A program made the position numbers and the translations under genes. From NCBI GenBank assembly GCA_025061835.1, contig JANXAC010000001.1, positions 140,684 to 204,683 of the forward strand: a stretch of 64,000 bases of DNA, given 5' to 3'. A model generated the notes under the pieces. The model had not been told where the DNA came from. It worked only from the letters and a program-made list of their open reading frames with translations, and did not search any database. Below, one piece after another: positions 8,355-17,885 of this stretch. The number at the start of each line of letters is the position of its first letter. Position 1 is the first letter of the stretch. The DNA comes from Spirochaetota bacterium. Its GTDB lineage: Bacteria; Spirochaetota; Brevinematia; DTOW01.

Positions 8355-8864
8355 TTAACTTGATATTGATTTAATGTCTAGCATTTCATCAAAGAGTATT
8401 GATATAGTAAGACTGCCATATATTGTGTCAAGAACTGCTTCAACATACTGTTTGTGAGATATAAAAGTTCCTTCCTTGTTTATCAACACAAGCGGTGAAG
8501 ATATGTGAATTTTTATACCGTGATTGTAAAGTTCAGTTACTGAACTACCACTTATCTGGTTTGCTATTTCTCCGATTGCATCTTTGAATATCTCTCTAAA
8601 TTCTTCATTTGACATACTTTCAACACCTTTACCATAAACTTCCTTTGCCATATTGTCAACCATCTTAACTGATAATCCTCTATCAAACTCAAAAAGTATG
8701 AACCCCTTAACATCCTCCTTAAACTCTATCACAACAGCAACAGATTTGTTAATCTTTTTTGATTTTTTTATAGTGGTATTATTCCTATAAAGTTCCAGGT
8801 TCGTTACCTCTTTCACTACCTTTATTGCTGACATTACAAAAGATAATATTATCTTCGGGTCCAT
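8355..8864 (-). CDS. CheX-like CheY-P phosphatase
   Basis: 169 residues with the CheX/FliY-family fold. VAVVIEFKEDVKGFILFEF is the first beta sheet. DAIGEIANQISG contains the conserved E-x-x-N acid-amide pair that dephosphorylates CheY-P, and HISSPLVLI is the second half. CheX is the main CheY-P phosphatase in spirochaetes such as Borrelia. The gene stands alone, divergent from flgI by 56 bp. No Shine-Dalgarno sequence precedes the ATG. GATAAT lies 6 nt upstream, so the transcript may be leaderless, with a weak -35. Confidence 0.8.
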   Translation of the reverse strand: MDPKIILSFVMSAIKVVKEVTNLELYRNNTTIKKSKKINKSVAVVIEFKEDVKGFILFEFDRGLSVKMVDNMAKEVYGKGVESMSNEEFREIFKDAIGEIANQISGSSVTELYNHGIKIHISSPLVLINKEGTFISHKQYVEAVLDTIYGSLTISILFDEMLDIKSISS

Positions 8865-8920
8865 AGAGTAATTATCTATAAATATATTACATTACTTTAG
8901 GTTATTACGAAAATTTAAAT

Positions 8921-9919
8921 ATGAAAAAAGCTACTTTTCTACTTATTCTTATTCTGATACTAAAATTCAGTCAGGCTTACTCAGACACTATCAAAGTAAA
9001 GAACATAAGTAGGATTGTCGGTGGTGAAGAGATACAAGTCTATGGATACGGTTTAGTTGTAGGTCTTAAAGGAACAGGAGATACAACCAAAAACCTCCCA
9101 ACATCACAGTCAATCGTAGAGTATCTCCGAGGTTTCGGGATAGAAGTTAGTCATACCAACTTCCAGTCTAGGAACACTGCATCTGTTGTTGTATCTGCTA
9201 GAATACCACCAAACCTTAAGAGAGGAACACTGTTTGATGTTAATGTTTCATCAATTTTTGATGCTAGGTCGCTAGAAGGCGGTATCCTAGTAAATACACC
9301 ACTAAGAGACAATGAAGGTAATATCGTTGCTTTTGCTCAAGGTGCTATAGTTACACCTAAAGGTAGTGTTAGAACAACAGGAATAGTACCAAATGGTGGA
9401 GTGCTCCTTTCAAACTACACTGATAATGCGTTTGAAGATGGTAAGGTTAAGATTGCGTTTGAAAATGTATCGCCATCCACGGTTAATTCGGTTGTAAAAT
9501 TGATAAAAGAAAACTTTGAAGGAGTAAATGTTTATCCCACCGATATCTACACTATTGAGGTAGAGATTCCCAAAGCGTTTGAAGGTAATGAAATAGAGTT
9601 TGTATCCAGGATAATGGAATTGGAAGTTGAACTGATTGATGAAGCAATTGTTGTAATAGACCAAAAGAGCAGTAGTATTGTGATAACCGGCAATCCTAAG
9701 GTATATCCTGTAAGCATTTCATACAAGGGTATGAAGGTAGAGTTTGGAGATTTTGGTAATTTTTTTGAGCGAGGTGAGGTTTATACCATACCTACAAACA
9801 ACTTGAGAGATTTTGTTGATACTTTGTCAAAACTTGGAATAAAATCAGAAGACTTAATACAGATACTTATACTTATGAAGGAAGCAGGTGCTATAAAGTC
9901 AAGGTTTAGTTTTAAATAG
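8921..9919 (+). CDS. flgI: Flagellar P-ring protein FlgI
   Basis: 332 residues with an N-terminal signal peptide (cleavage near AYSDT), slightly shorter than typical FlgI. Family motifs are clear: VYGYGLVVGLKGTGDTTKNLPTSQSI near the start, FDVNVSSIFDARSLEGGILVNTPLRD, FAQGAIVT and the C-terminal LIQILILMKEAGAIKS. The protein forms the periplasmic ring around the flagellar rod. In most bacteria it sits next to flgH or flgJ; neither is here. The next gene is an unrelated MFS carrier 22 bp downstream. There is no clear ribosome-binding site before the ATG. Confidence 0.95.
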   Translation: MKKATFLLILILILKFSQAYSDTIKVKNISRIVGGEEIQVYGYGLVVGLKGTGDTTKNLPTSQSIVEYLRGFGIEVSHTNFQSRNTASVVVSARIPPNLKRGTLFDVNVSSIFDARSLEGGILVNTPLRDNEGNIVAFAQGAIVTPKGSVRTTGIVPNGGVLLSNYTDNAFEDGKVKIAFENVSPSTVNSVVKLIKENFEGVNVYPTDIYTIEVEIPKAFEGNEIEFVSRIMELEVELIDEAIVVIDQKSSSIVITGNPKVYPVSISYKGMKVEFGDFGNFFERGEVYTIPTNNLRDFVDTLSKLGIKSEDLIQILILMKEAGAIKSRFSFK

Positions 9920-9941
9920 TTGCGAGTAGGTATCCTTGTAG

Positions 9942-11273
9942 ATGGAGAAGTGGATAAAGGAAAGACAGTTCTCTTTGAAAATATCAATCATTGAAGGAAG
10001 CATATCTTCAATCTCTGGTGCGATAATACATCAGGGGTTTTTCTTACAAAGCTTTATCATCTTTCTAAACGGTCCTGACTTTTGGATCTCAATCATACCA
10101 AACTCTCAATTCATATTCTCATTTATGGGCATCTTGAGTGGATATTATCTTACAAAGTTTGGTGAGAGGAAGAAGGCGAGTATAATCACAAATACTATAT
10201 ACAGAGGTATCTTCATTCTACCTGCGATAGCAGTACTAGTTTTTGGTAGATCAGAGATAACACTGGTGATATTCATCGTCTCAACCCTTGTATCATTCAT
10301 ATTCTTTAGGTTTTTGATGGTTATATGGATGAGATGGATGGACCTATTAGTGTTTGAAGAGACAAGAGGAAGGTATCTAGGAATAAGAAAAACGTTTGTA
10401 ACATTCTTCCTTCTTGTTGGTTTTCTAGCAGGTGGATACATAGTAGAGTATTTCTCAAAGATAGGTAGAGGAGAGATAGCATACTTCATATTGTTCTCAA
10501 CAGTAGCATTGATTGGAGTTATTGGTAGCTGGCTTTATGGATTCCAGTTTGACACAAAAACTAAAACTCAAAACATCAGTTTCAGAAAATTTCTGTCAAT
10601 GGCTTTTGACTCTCTGAAAGTTAAGAAGTTGAGAGGCATAATAGTTTTTTTTGCCGTGTTTGAGGGAATTTCAGCAATAGGAGTTCCTTTTATACCAGTC
10701 CAGATTCTCAAAAACTTCGGGCTTTCCGCGGAATATTTAGGAATACAGTTCTCAATATATGCTGTTACGATGACTATATCAAGTTATTTCTGGGGCTTAT
10801 TACTTGACAAGTTTGGCCCTAGAAGTGTATTACAGCTCTCAACACTTGGACTGTGTTTCACAATCTCACTGTGGTTTTTCGTTCCTAAAGAGTTGTGGTT
10901 CATATTATCCTTTGTTGAACCTGTGTTTTCTGGTATCTTCTCGGGTGGATACGAGTCAGTGTTTATGTATGTTATATTCTCAGAGGTTAGACAGAAGTTC
11001 AAAGATTATTTTTTCTCTGTTGTCAGTGCTATAAATGGTATCACCATACTTGCAGGTAGTCTGATCTCAAGTTTAATAGTAATGCTATTAGGTAACATAA
11101 GTGTATTCATTCTATACAAGGATTTTAAAGTTTATGAAATACTGTTTTTGGTGACCCTAATAGGTAGAATTATTTGCGGGCTATTTCTAGTCCCAAGCAT
11201 ACAATATAAAAAGAATGTAAAGAACGCGTTTGATCTTGTGAGGATAACACTATCAAAGATTTTCCAACAGTAA
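9942..11273 (+). CDS. Major facilitator superfamily transporter
   Basis: 443 residues with about twelve hydrophobic helices. The loop between helices 2 and 3 carries YYLTKFGERKKA, a weak version of the MFS signature G-x-x-x-D/R-x-x-G-R/K-R/K. The matching loop in the second half is WGLLLDKFGPRSV. Substrate cannot be read from the sequence. The gene follows flgI by 22 bp and precedes hslV by 55 bp, so it could share the flgI transcript. No regulator or metabolic gene nearby suggests its cargo. Confidence 0.8.
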   Translation: MEKWIKERQFSLKISIIEGSISSISGAIIHQGFFLQSFIIFLNGPDFWISIIPNSQFIFSFMGILSGYYLTKFGERKKASIITNTIYRGIFILPAIAVLVFGRSEITLVIFIVSTLVSFIFFRFLMVIWMRWMDLLVFEETRGRYLGIRKTFVTFFLLVGFLAGGYIVEYFSKIGRGEIAYFILFSTVALIGVIGSWLYGFQFDTKTKTQNISFRKFLSMAFDSLKVKKLRGIIVFFAVFEGISAIGVPFIPVQILKNFGLSAEYLGIQFSIYAVTMTISSYFWGLLLDKFGPRSVLQLSTLGLCFTISLWFFVPKELWFILSFVEPVFSGIFSGGYESVFMYVIFSEVRQKFKDYFFSVVSAINGITILAGSLISSLIVMLLGNISVFILYKDFKVYEILFLVTLIGRIICGLFLVPSIQYKKNVKNAFDLVRITLSKIFQQ

Positions 11274-11328
11274 GTAATTTGGATACAAAGTGATAAGATA
11301 CTTATAATTTCTAGTAAAGGAGAATGGT

Positions 11329-11865
11329 ATGTCTAAAATCAAATCAACAACTGTTATTGGAATTCTCAAAGATGGCAAACTTGTGATTGGCGGTGATGGG
11401 CAAGTAACCTATGGTAATACCGTTCTCAAATCCAACGCAAGGAAGATAAGAAAAATATTTGATGACAAGGTTCTAGTTGGCTTCGCTGGGGCAACTGCAG
11501 ACGCACTAGCACTACTTGAGAAGTTTGAAGAACACTTAAGAGACAACAATGGTAATATACTCAAGGCATCTGTGAGCCTAGCAAAGGAGTGGAGGACGGA
11601 TAGACTACTTAGAAGACTAGAAGCACTGATGATAGTTGGGAACAAGGAGAAGATACTGATACTATCAGGAACGGGAGATGTGATAGAACCAGAGGATAAT
11701 ATAGCGGCAATAGGCTCTGGGGGACCTTATGCACTCGCATCAGCAAGAGCATTCCTTAAAGCAAACCCTAATCTAGACGCAAGGTATATAGTTGAAGAGT
11801 CTCTTAAAATAGCGGGAGAAATATGCATATTCACCAACAAAAACATAATTATTGAGGAACTTTAA
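11329..11865 (+). CDS. hslV: ATP-dependent protease peptidase subunit HslV (ClpQ)
   Basis: 178 residues, full length. The N-terminal-nucleophile threonine of TTVIGILKDGKLVIGGDGQVT follows a six-residue leader (MSKIKS), more like Bacillus ClpQ than E. coli HslV, where only Met is removed. Other family blocks are GFAGATADALALLEKFE, LAKEWRTDRLLRRLEALM, IAAIGSGGPYALASARA and the C-terminal ICIFTN. HslV forms a double hexamer capped by the HslU ATPase. hslU is not next to it and is not in this window. AAGGAG lies 7 nt before the ATG. The stop codon overlaps the next ATG by one base. Confidence 0.95.
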   Translation: MSKIKSTTVIGILKDGKLVIGGDGQVTYGNTVLKSNARKIRKIFDDKVLVGFAGATADALALLEKFEEHLRDNNGNILKASVSLAKEWRTDRLLRRLEALMIVGNKEKILILSGTGDVIEPEDNIAAIGSGGPYALASARAFLKANPNLDARYIVEESLKIAGEICIFTNKNIIIEEL

Positions 11866-13442
11866 TGCCACACATTGATGCAACGACAGGGCTATTTCTA
11901 GTATTCCTAATCTCATCAGTATTACTCTACCTGCTTGGTCGCTTTGAGATACCTTTCATCGTATCACTTATTATAGCAGGCTTGATACTAGGACAATTCG
12001 GATTGCTTGGTGAGAATGAGATATTCAGAGAGATAGCAGACTTCGGCGTAATGCTAATGCTATTCTTCGTAGGTGTTGAGTTCTCCATTAGAACACTCTG
12101 GAGTTACAGGAAGGAAGTTGCTATAATAGGAGTAGGACAGATTGTTTTGACATTCTTACCATCCTTCGCTTTGCTAGCATACATATTTAACGACGTGAGA
12201 GTTTCATTCATCCTATCCTCTGTCATTACTATGAGTAGCACAATAGCAATATTATCGTTGGTAGAAAAGAAAAGTGCAATCGGAATAAGATACGGTAGAA
12301 TTTCGTTCCTAGTAGCACTTATACAAGACATAACTTCTATAATCATCCTTGTTATTCTCTCTCTCATAACGACAAGAACTGACATTAGTTCTAACCTATT
12401 CTTAGGATTATTAGTTTTCACACTCTACTCAGTTGCCTTATACTACTTCACAAAAACGAAGTTTGCTGACGTATTGATTGTTAGAGATAGATACTTGATA
12501 GTTTTCCTTGCAATTGTGATAAGTTTCGGTAGTGCCGTAGTTGCAAAGTTGTGTGGTCTCTCCCCCTTCTTGGGCGCTTTTGTAGCAGGAATGATAATAT
12601 CAGACTCGTTTTTTGGAAGACAGATCGCTTCCGAAGTTCTACCGATAAAGGAGATTTTTGTCGGTTTCTTCTTCATCTACATAGGATCAACAATCAAGAT
12701 AGAACTTCTTGTCCAAAATATTTTATCTACAATCTTAGTGTCTGTTGCGGTGATGTTTTTTAAATTCCTTGTGATGTTCTTGCTTCTCCTATTTAGAAAG
12801 GAGTCAATAGAGCATAATTTAAGGGCATCAGTGCTTCTTTCTAATATGGGTGAATTTGGTCTTCTTATACTATCATTATCCCTATCTAGTAAGATTATAA
12901 CAGAAACTACCTTCATAATATTTTCATCAGCTATCGTTATAAGTATCGTTATTACATCATTTATGTTCCACCTGATGGACAAAATCAGTAATAGAGTTCC
13001 AATCTTAAGAATCGGCAAAGTCGGGTATTCATTAGGAGACTTTGAAGTTGTGATTGTCGGCTTTGGACCTGTTGGTAAGAGAGTCGCTGAAGTTCTAAAT
13101 ACTATGAATATCTCAAACATAATTCTTGAGATGAATTCTGACACGGTCAGGAAGCATAAAAATGAATTTAACATACATTTTGGAGATGCTAAAAGAGAAA
13201 ACATACTGAGATGGGCTGGCATTGAAAAGGCAAAACTTCTAGTCATAACTGCACCAATCCTAAATGAAGCATTATTCATATCTGAGAAAGCAAGAGCCAT
13301 AAATCCAAACATAGACATATTAGCAAGAGTTAAATTTATCTCTGAAGTAGAGATACTGAAACAGAATAATATTCTCAATGTCGTTTGTGATGAAACTAGT
13401 GCGCTTGAATCTTTGATCAAACTTCTTTCTCAAAAGGTATGA
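11865..13442 (+). CDS. CPA2 (Kef-type) cation/proton antiporter with RCK domain
   Basis: 525 residues. Residues 1-380 hold a Na+/H+-exchanger fold with about twelve membrane helices, including the CPA2 motif GLSPFLGAFVAGMIIS. A cytoplasmic TrkA-N/RCK domain follows (VVIVGFGPVGKRVAEVLN, then FGDAKRENILRWAGIEKAKLLVITAP), which normally senses NAD(H) or another nucleotide. The protein likely exports K+ or Na+ in exchange for protons. Its ATG overlaps the hslV stop by one base, so the two are coupled. A second RCK protein and a DisA_N-type protein in the window are compatible with c-di-AMP control of potassium (inference). Confidence 0.85.
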   Translation: MPHIDATTGLFLVFLISSVLLYLLGRFEIPFIVSLIIAGLILGQFGLLGENEIFREIADFGVMLMLFFVGVEFSIRTLWSYRKEVAIIGVGQIVLTFLPSFALLAYIFNDVRVSFILSSVITMSSTIAILSLVEKKSAIGIRYGRISFLVALIQDITSIIILVILSLITTRTDISSNLFLGLLVFTLYSVALYYFTKTKFADVLIVRDRYLIVFLAIVISFGSAVVAKLCGLSPFLGAFVAGMIISDSFFGRQIASEVLPIKEIFVGFFFIYIGSTIKIELLVQNILSTILVSVAVMFFKFLVMFLLLLFRKESIEHNLRASVLLSNMGEFGLLILSLSLSSKIITETTFIIFSSAIVISIVITSFMFHLMDKISNRVPILRIGKVGYSLGDFEVVIVGFGPVGKRVAEVLNTMNISNIILEMNSDTVRKHKNEFNIHFGDAKRENILRWAGIEKAKLLVITAPILNEALFISEKARAINPNIDILARVKFISEVEILKQNNILNVVCDETSALESLIKLLSQKV

Positions 13443-13486
13443 AAAGTCAATGTCTAATCTTATACAATTTCTAAGTATGGAGTAAG

Positions 13487-15769
13487 ATGAGACTGAGAGA
13501 CACTATTCTTATTGTCTTTAGTGTTTTAGTTTTCATATTTTCCTTTTTTATCATATTCGCTACACTATACCGCAGTTCGCTGATGATGAATAAATACTTT
13601 CCTGGGTTCTTTGTCTACCACACTAGAGTTATAAATATCTATGATATTCCCGAGTGGTGGGGTGGCAAAACTCATAACTTACCAAAGTCTGCCATACTAC
13701 TCAAACTAAACGATCAGGAGATAAATAGTCCATCTGATTTTTGGAGAGAAGTTTTCAACAATTTAGACAGAGAGGTTGAATTCAAAGTTGAGTATAATTT
13801 TAATGGCGATAAATTTATCAAATTTATAAAGTCTCAACGGTTTGAAATAAAAGATTTCATATTTTTTACTCTCTTTTGGCAGTTATCAGGGCTCCTGTTG
13901 CTTCTACTAGGCTTTGTCATGTTTTTGAGCAACAGGAGTAAGAAAGGTGTGTTATGGCTGATTGCAAACATGCTTACAGGCATTAATTTTATTGCAACAC
14001 CATCCAGTTCTCTACTATCTGACGTATTAATCATAACTCTCGTTGAGAGACTTACATTTTCAATGTTTCCAGTGAGTATGATTTGGCTGTTCCTTAATTT
14101 CCCTCTGGTTAAGTTCAAAAAACAGATAAGATTAGTCATAATATCAATTGTTAGCGGTATAGGACTTTCCTTTATCCTAGTTTCTTTGATGGGGTATACC
14201 ACCGATGTAAATATTATAATGTTTCAGGAGATGTATTATTTTTATCCCGCTATTGGTGGAATATTTGCGGTACTATCTCCAATTTATGACTATATCAGAG
14301 CAAGGAGATATAGAATACATAATCTATCAAAGTCTCTTTTACCCCTTATGGTTGGTTCATTGATTTTCATTCTTATCCCCTCATCACTAGCCGTACTTAC
14401 CACCTTTATGTCACTACCGTCGTACTATATACCTCTACTGATCGTCGGATATCCATTAGTAGTTATCTTCACCGTAATGGTATCTACAGTTAGTTTCGTA
14501 AAAGAAGTGTCTATCAATCTTTCAGCAATCATTCTCATTTCTTTTATCTTCACTCTTGTGTATGTTCTACTCCACGATCTTTTCACCTTGATACCAAAAG
14601 GATTGTTCTTTATAATCTTTACACTCACATTTTCGGTAGTTTCAATCATAGTCTTCTCAATAGTTATGAGATATGTCAGTATGAGAAAGTACGGATTTAA
14701 CAAAGAATTAATCCTAGAGATAGTAGATAAGCTCAAAATGGTAGATAGATTCGGTAAATTTATAGTCTTCGTGAATAGTCAATTAGGCAAGATACTACGA
14801 TTTTCTTTCTCTAGATTTGTGTCATACAAACTTATACCTAAGGATGTTAGAAAAATGTTATTTCTTTCAGACAAACACTTTATGACGAAAGAGGAAGTTC
14901 AAGATTGTTGTAAGTATGATAGAATTGAAAAGTTTTCCGAGGTTATGGAGAAGTCTAAATATGTTATCGTTTTAAAAAATGATACTAAATTCTTTGGCAT
15001 TATAGTCTTGGGGAAAGAGCAAGGGGGAACTGTATTAAGTAGCAAAGAAATTGATGTTCTAGAAGTTGTATCTAGGTTCATGGGTGCATATCTAAACTCT
15101 CTCATCAAGTATGTATCTCAAAGACCTATCAAAAGTATCCTAGAGAAAAAACCTTATTTCGTAAGCAATTTACTTACCAAATCAATACCAATTCATGATA
15201 TTCACAGGAGTTCTTTTAGGGTAAGTTCATACCTAAATGGGAATCTAGACAAACCTGTTGTGTATAAATCAAAGGAAACTCATAACGGCTTGTTCTTCTG
15301 CATAGTTTGGATAGTGCCTGAGTCAGTACATACATTCGTTCTAGCATCTTCTATAAAGGGTTTTCTTGAAGAATACTTCTTTAGAGGTAATATTAACATC
15401 AATAAACTACCTAGAGAGATAAGAAACCTGATATACCTTTCCAGTCCTGTTGAGGTGGACGCAAACATAGTGTGCGGGTTTGTCAAGGATAGTATGAGTA
15501 TGAATGTAGTTAATGATGGAAAGAGCTCAATACTTCTGGTTACAAAACATAATTCCGTTGTCCCAATGCCTATCCATAAGAGAGTTTTTAACTTCAACAA
15601 GATAAAGGATGGTGACAGTTTCTTCTTCATAACAGGTGAGGAAATTTCAACACAGTTTCACGAGGTCATAGAAATGGGGGTAAAAAAATTATCACCTCAT
15701 AAACTCATAAAGAACTTACCTGACAAATTCATACTTGAGGTCAAGTTTCATGGTACAGATGTTCAGTGA
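13487..15769 (+). CDS. Polytopic membrane sensor with PDZ-like, GAF-like and degenerate PP2C-like parts
   Basis: 760 residues. One N-terminal membrane helix is followed by a roughly 90-residue PDZ-like extracytoplasmic segment (ILLKLNDQEINSPSDFW), then about eight membrane helices (about 120-410). A cytoplasmic GAF-like region covers about 430-545. The last 200 residues resemble a SpoIIE/PP2C domain in outline (VNDGKSSILLVTKHN, then KIKDGDSFFFITGEEIS, where active enzymes have TDG), but the metal-binding aspartates are missing. I infer a catalytically dead regulator or scaffold. It follows the antiporter by 44 bp, and its 3' end overlaps the convergent RCK gene by 29 bp. The function is unknown. 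Confidence 0.55.
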   Translation: MRLRDTILIVFSVLVFIFSFFIIFATLYRSSLMMNKYFPGFFVYHTRVINIYDIPEWWGGKTHNLPKSAILLKLNDQEINSPSDFWREVFNNLDREVEFKVEYNFNGDKFIKFIKSQRFEIKDFIFFTLFWQLSGLLLLLLGFVMFLSNRSKKGVLWLIANMLTGINFIATPSSSLLSDVLIITLVERLTFSMFPVSMIWLFLNFPLVKFKKQIRLVIISIVSGIGLSFILVSLMGYTTDVNIIMFQEMYYFYPAIGGIFAVLSPIYDYIRARRYRIHNLSKSLLPLMVGSLIFILIPSSLAVLTTFMSLPSYYIPLLIVGYPLVVIFTVMVSTVSFVKEVSINLSAIILISFIFTLVYVLLHDLFTLIPKGLFFIIFTLTFSVVSIIVFSIVMRYVSMRKYGFNKELILEIVDKLKMVDRFGKFIVFVNSQLGKILRFSFSRFVSYKLIPKDVRKMLFLSDKHFMTKEEVQDCCKYDRIEKFSEVMEKSKYVIVLKNDTKFFGIIVLGKEQGGTVLSSKEIDVLEVVSRFMGAYLNSLIKYVSQRPIKSILEKKPYFVSNLLTKSIPIHDIHRSSFRVSSYLNGNLDKPVVYKSKETHNGLFFCIVWIVPESVHTFVLASSIKGFLEEYFFRGNININKLPREIRNLIYLSSPVEVDANIVCGFVKDSMSMNVVNDGKSSILLVTKHNSVVPMPIHKRVFNFNKIKDGDSFFFITGEEISTQFHEVIEMGVKKLSPHKLIKNLPDKFILEVKFHGTDVQ

Positions 15770-16439
15770 ACTTCTTTATCCCTTCAAGAGGACCTACTAC
15801 TACTATTGACATATTTGCATCCATTACAGTATCTGCTCTTACATCAACTTTATCAACAAATACTTTGGATACTCCTTTCTCAAGTTGAACTACCTCCTTC
15901 CTAAAAGCCACTATTATGTTTAGGTTATACTCGTTTCTCAAGTTTAACTCACTAACTTTCTTATTACATATCTTTGACTCCGGAAGGACGTTTATTCTAG
16001 CTATAAAGTAATCCTCTATGAAAGGTGTTATATTCTCAATAGGTCCAGATTTAAGTAAAATCTCACCAACGGTCTTTACAGCAATATCGTAAGATGGAAC
16101 TATATAACTAACTCCTAGCCTATTGAATATGTTCTCATATTTCCGGTTAGGTAGTATCACCAAAACATCCACACCAATTTCCGATGCTATAGATGATATG
16201 TTTATGATATCAAGGATTCGTTTTTCTTCTAGCGATATTATACACTTGTCAAAAGATAAAATATCTTTATCCTCAAGAAATTTTTTTGTTATCATTGAGT
16301 AATCATCAAGTTTTTCGTAATTACTAAGAATATGCGAATAACTACCTATTGAGAGTAAATAAACATCTACATTGTTTCTTATTAGTTCCTCTAACATTAT
16401 TTCAACTAGGTCACCATCCCCTATTAGAAATACTCTCAT
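15741..16439 (-). CDS. TrkA/KtrA-like RCK potassium-channel regulator
   Basis: 232 residues. A Rossmann-type RCK_N domain (about 1-130) begins MRVFLIGDGDLVEIMLEEL, where the usual G-x-G-x-x-G is altered. An RCK_C (TrkA_C) domain (about 140-225) contains the typical ESKICNKKVSEL and DVRADTVMDANMSIVVVGP blocks. Such subunits gate Trk/Ktr K+ uptake, and RCK_C domains can bind c-di-AMP in some bacteria. No trkH or ktrB gene is adjacent. No Shine-Dalgarno sequence is seen. TATAAT ends 7 nt before the ATG, so the message may be leaderless. Confidence 0.75.
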   Translation of the reverse strand: MRVFLIGDGDLVEIMLEELIRNNVDVYLLSIGSYSHILSNYEKLDDYSMITKKFLEDKDILSFDKCIISLEEKRILDIINISSIASEIGVDVLVILPNRKYENIFNRLGVSYIVPSYDIAVKTVGEILLKSGPIENITPFIEDYFIARINVLPESKICNKKVSELNLRNEYNLNIIVAFRKEVVQLEKGVSKVFVDKVDVRADTVMDANMSIVVVGPLEGIKKFTEHLYHET

Positions 16440-16472
16440 ATCGTTGATTATAAATTGTTAAGAATGTTCTTA

Positions 16473-17882
16473 TCATCTAAATTTGATCACTAATATACAT
16501 ATATCATCATCTAGTTCTTGCTTTGAAAATTCTCTAAGATGCTTAAGTATGTTATCTACTATTTCTCTAGGTTCTAGATGCTTTGTCTCCAGTAGTATTT
16601 CCTTAAGTCTAGGTATTCCAAACTCAGATCCTTTCACATCCATCTGTTCAATTAATCCATCTGTGTACAGAAGCAATAAGTCTCCTTGATTTACTTCAAC
16701 ACTCTTCTTCTTTATGTTGATATTGCTAAAAAGCCCGAGAGGTTTAGCATCAGCAGACAACAGTTCTACTTTATTAGATTTCCTAACAAGTATGCCTGGG
16801 ACATGTCCTGTGTTCGTGTAATGTATTATCCGCCTTTCAGGTACGTAATTGAGTATCAGAAGTGTCATGAATGTAAGGATATTTTCCTCGCTATAGAACC
16901 ATCTATATATGTAGGAATTTAAATTTTTCATAACTCTAGTAATGTTCTTATTGTTGATATCAGTTGAGTTCAAGATAGCCTTCACCATCATTGCTACAAT
17001 ACCTGCTGATATACCTTTGCCTGACACATCTCCAATAGCGAATGTAAATCTCTTACCCATACTTATAATATCTAGGTAATCACCACCTATGTTATAGGCA
17101 GGTATATAAACACCATAAGACTCAAACCAACTGTTGCTTATGTAGTCTGTAGGTATCAGTTTAGACTGGATTTGCGATGCTATTCTTATGTCCTCTTCAA
17201 GAACCTTTCTCCTCTCCGCATCCTCAACGGTCTTAAACATCATTCCAAGTATGTTTATGAATTGCGATAGGTAGAATAACTTTTTAAAACTAACCTTATC
17301 GGAGTTGAAAAATACCAATCCCAATACATCGTAATTTGGTGAGTAGATAGGTATCATGTAATTACTACTAACTTGTGTGATGATCTCTTTTGAATTATCA
17401 AACACTTCTCTAGGGATAAGAGTAGTGTTTTTCAAGTCAACAAAAGGTATCATGGCTTTCGTAGAGCTTATAAATTTAGTTATCATGATGTCTTCTTTCG
17501 CAATCTCCCTTATGTAACTAGATTTTTCACCTTCTACAAGACCATAAGTTCCTTTGCCGTTGTCAATGAATAGTAATATGTCATTTGCTTTTATATCAAC
17601 TACCTTGAACACATTCTTGATTACATTCAAGAAATCTCTCCTGTTAGGAAAGTCATACATTTTTGTAAATACCAATTCTACAAAGTTTATCATCACATCT
17701 TTACTAACTACGAAGTTAAGTCTATAACCGTATACCAGAATTAAAATACTTACAACATATACCAAGAAAACTATCGTAGAGTAATCCTTGAAAACGGATA
17801 TTAGTATCAAAAACACTAGAGAGTATATTAAGAGTATTGCTACTCTAACAGGAGATGAAAGGATGAGTTTAAGAATAGTCAT
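16473..17882 (-). CDS. Membrane-bound GAF-PP2C (RsbU-type) serine phosphatase
   Basis: 469 residues: two N-terminal membrane helices (about 12-55), a GAF-like sensor (about 70-215), a linker coiled coil and an intact SpoIIE/PP2C domain (about 240-469). Metal and substrate motifs are present: EEDIRIASQIQSKLIP linker, NIGGDYLDII, IGDVSGKGISAGI, TNTGHVPGILV, LLYTDGLIEQM and the final ELDDDICILV. It probably converts a membrane or small-molecule signal into dephosphorylation of a STAS protein. It begins just downstream of apt (3 bp), so the two are likely one transcript. Confidence 0.88.
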   Translation of the reverse strand: MTILKLILSSPVRVAILLIYSLVFLILISVFKDYSTIVFLVYVVSILILVYGYRLNFVVSKDVMINFVELVFTKMYDFPNRRDFLNVIKNVFKVVDIKANDILLFIDNGKGTYGLVEGEKSSYIREIAKEDIMITKFISSTKAMIPFVDLKNTTLIPREVFDNSKEIITQVSSNYMIPIYSPNYDVLGLVFFNSDKVSFKKLFYLSQFINILGMMFKTVEDAERRKVLEEDIRIASQIQSKLIPTDYISNSWFESYGVYIPAYNIGGDYLDIISMGKRFTFAIGDVSGKGISAGIVAMMVKAILNSTDINNKNITRVMKNLNSYIYRWFYSEENILTFMTLLILNYVPERRIIHYTNTGHVPGILVRKSNKVELLSADAKPLGLFSNINIKKKSVEVNQGDLLLLYTDGLIEQMDVKGSEFGIPRLKEILLETKHLEPREIVDNILKHLREFSKQELDDDICILVIKFR

Positions 17883-17885
17883 TTA

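Noticed and set aside
8880-8920. Sigma-28 promoter for flgI
   Set aside because: A TAAA is present, but 15 nt downstream only three of eight -10 bases match.
12677-13420. A 247-codon open frame on the minus strand inside the antiporter gene
   Set aside because: It lies entirely antisense to a well-supported gene, has no family motif and low-complexity composition; an antisense shadow.
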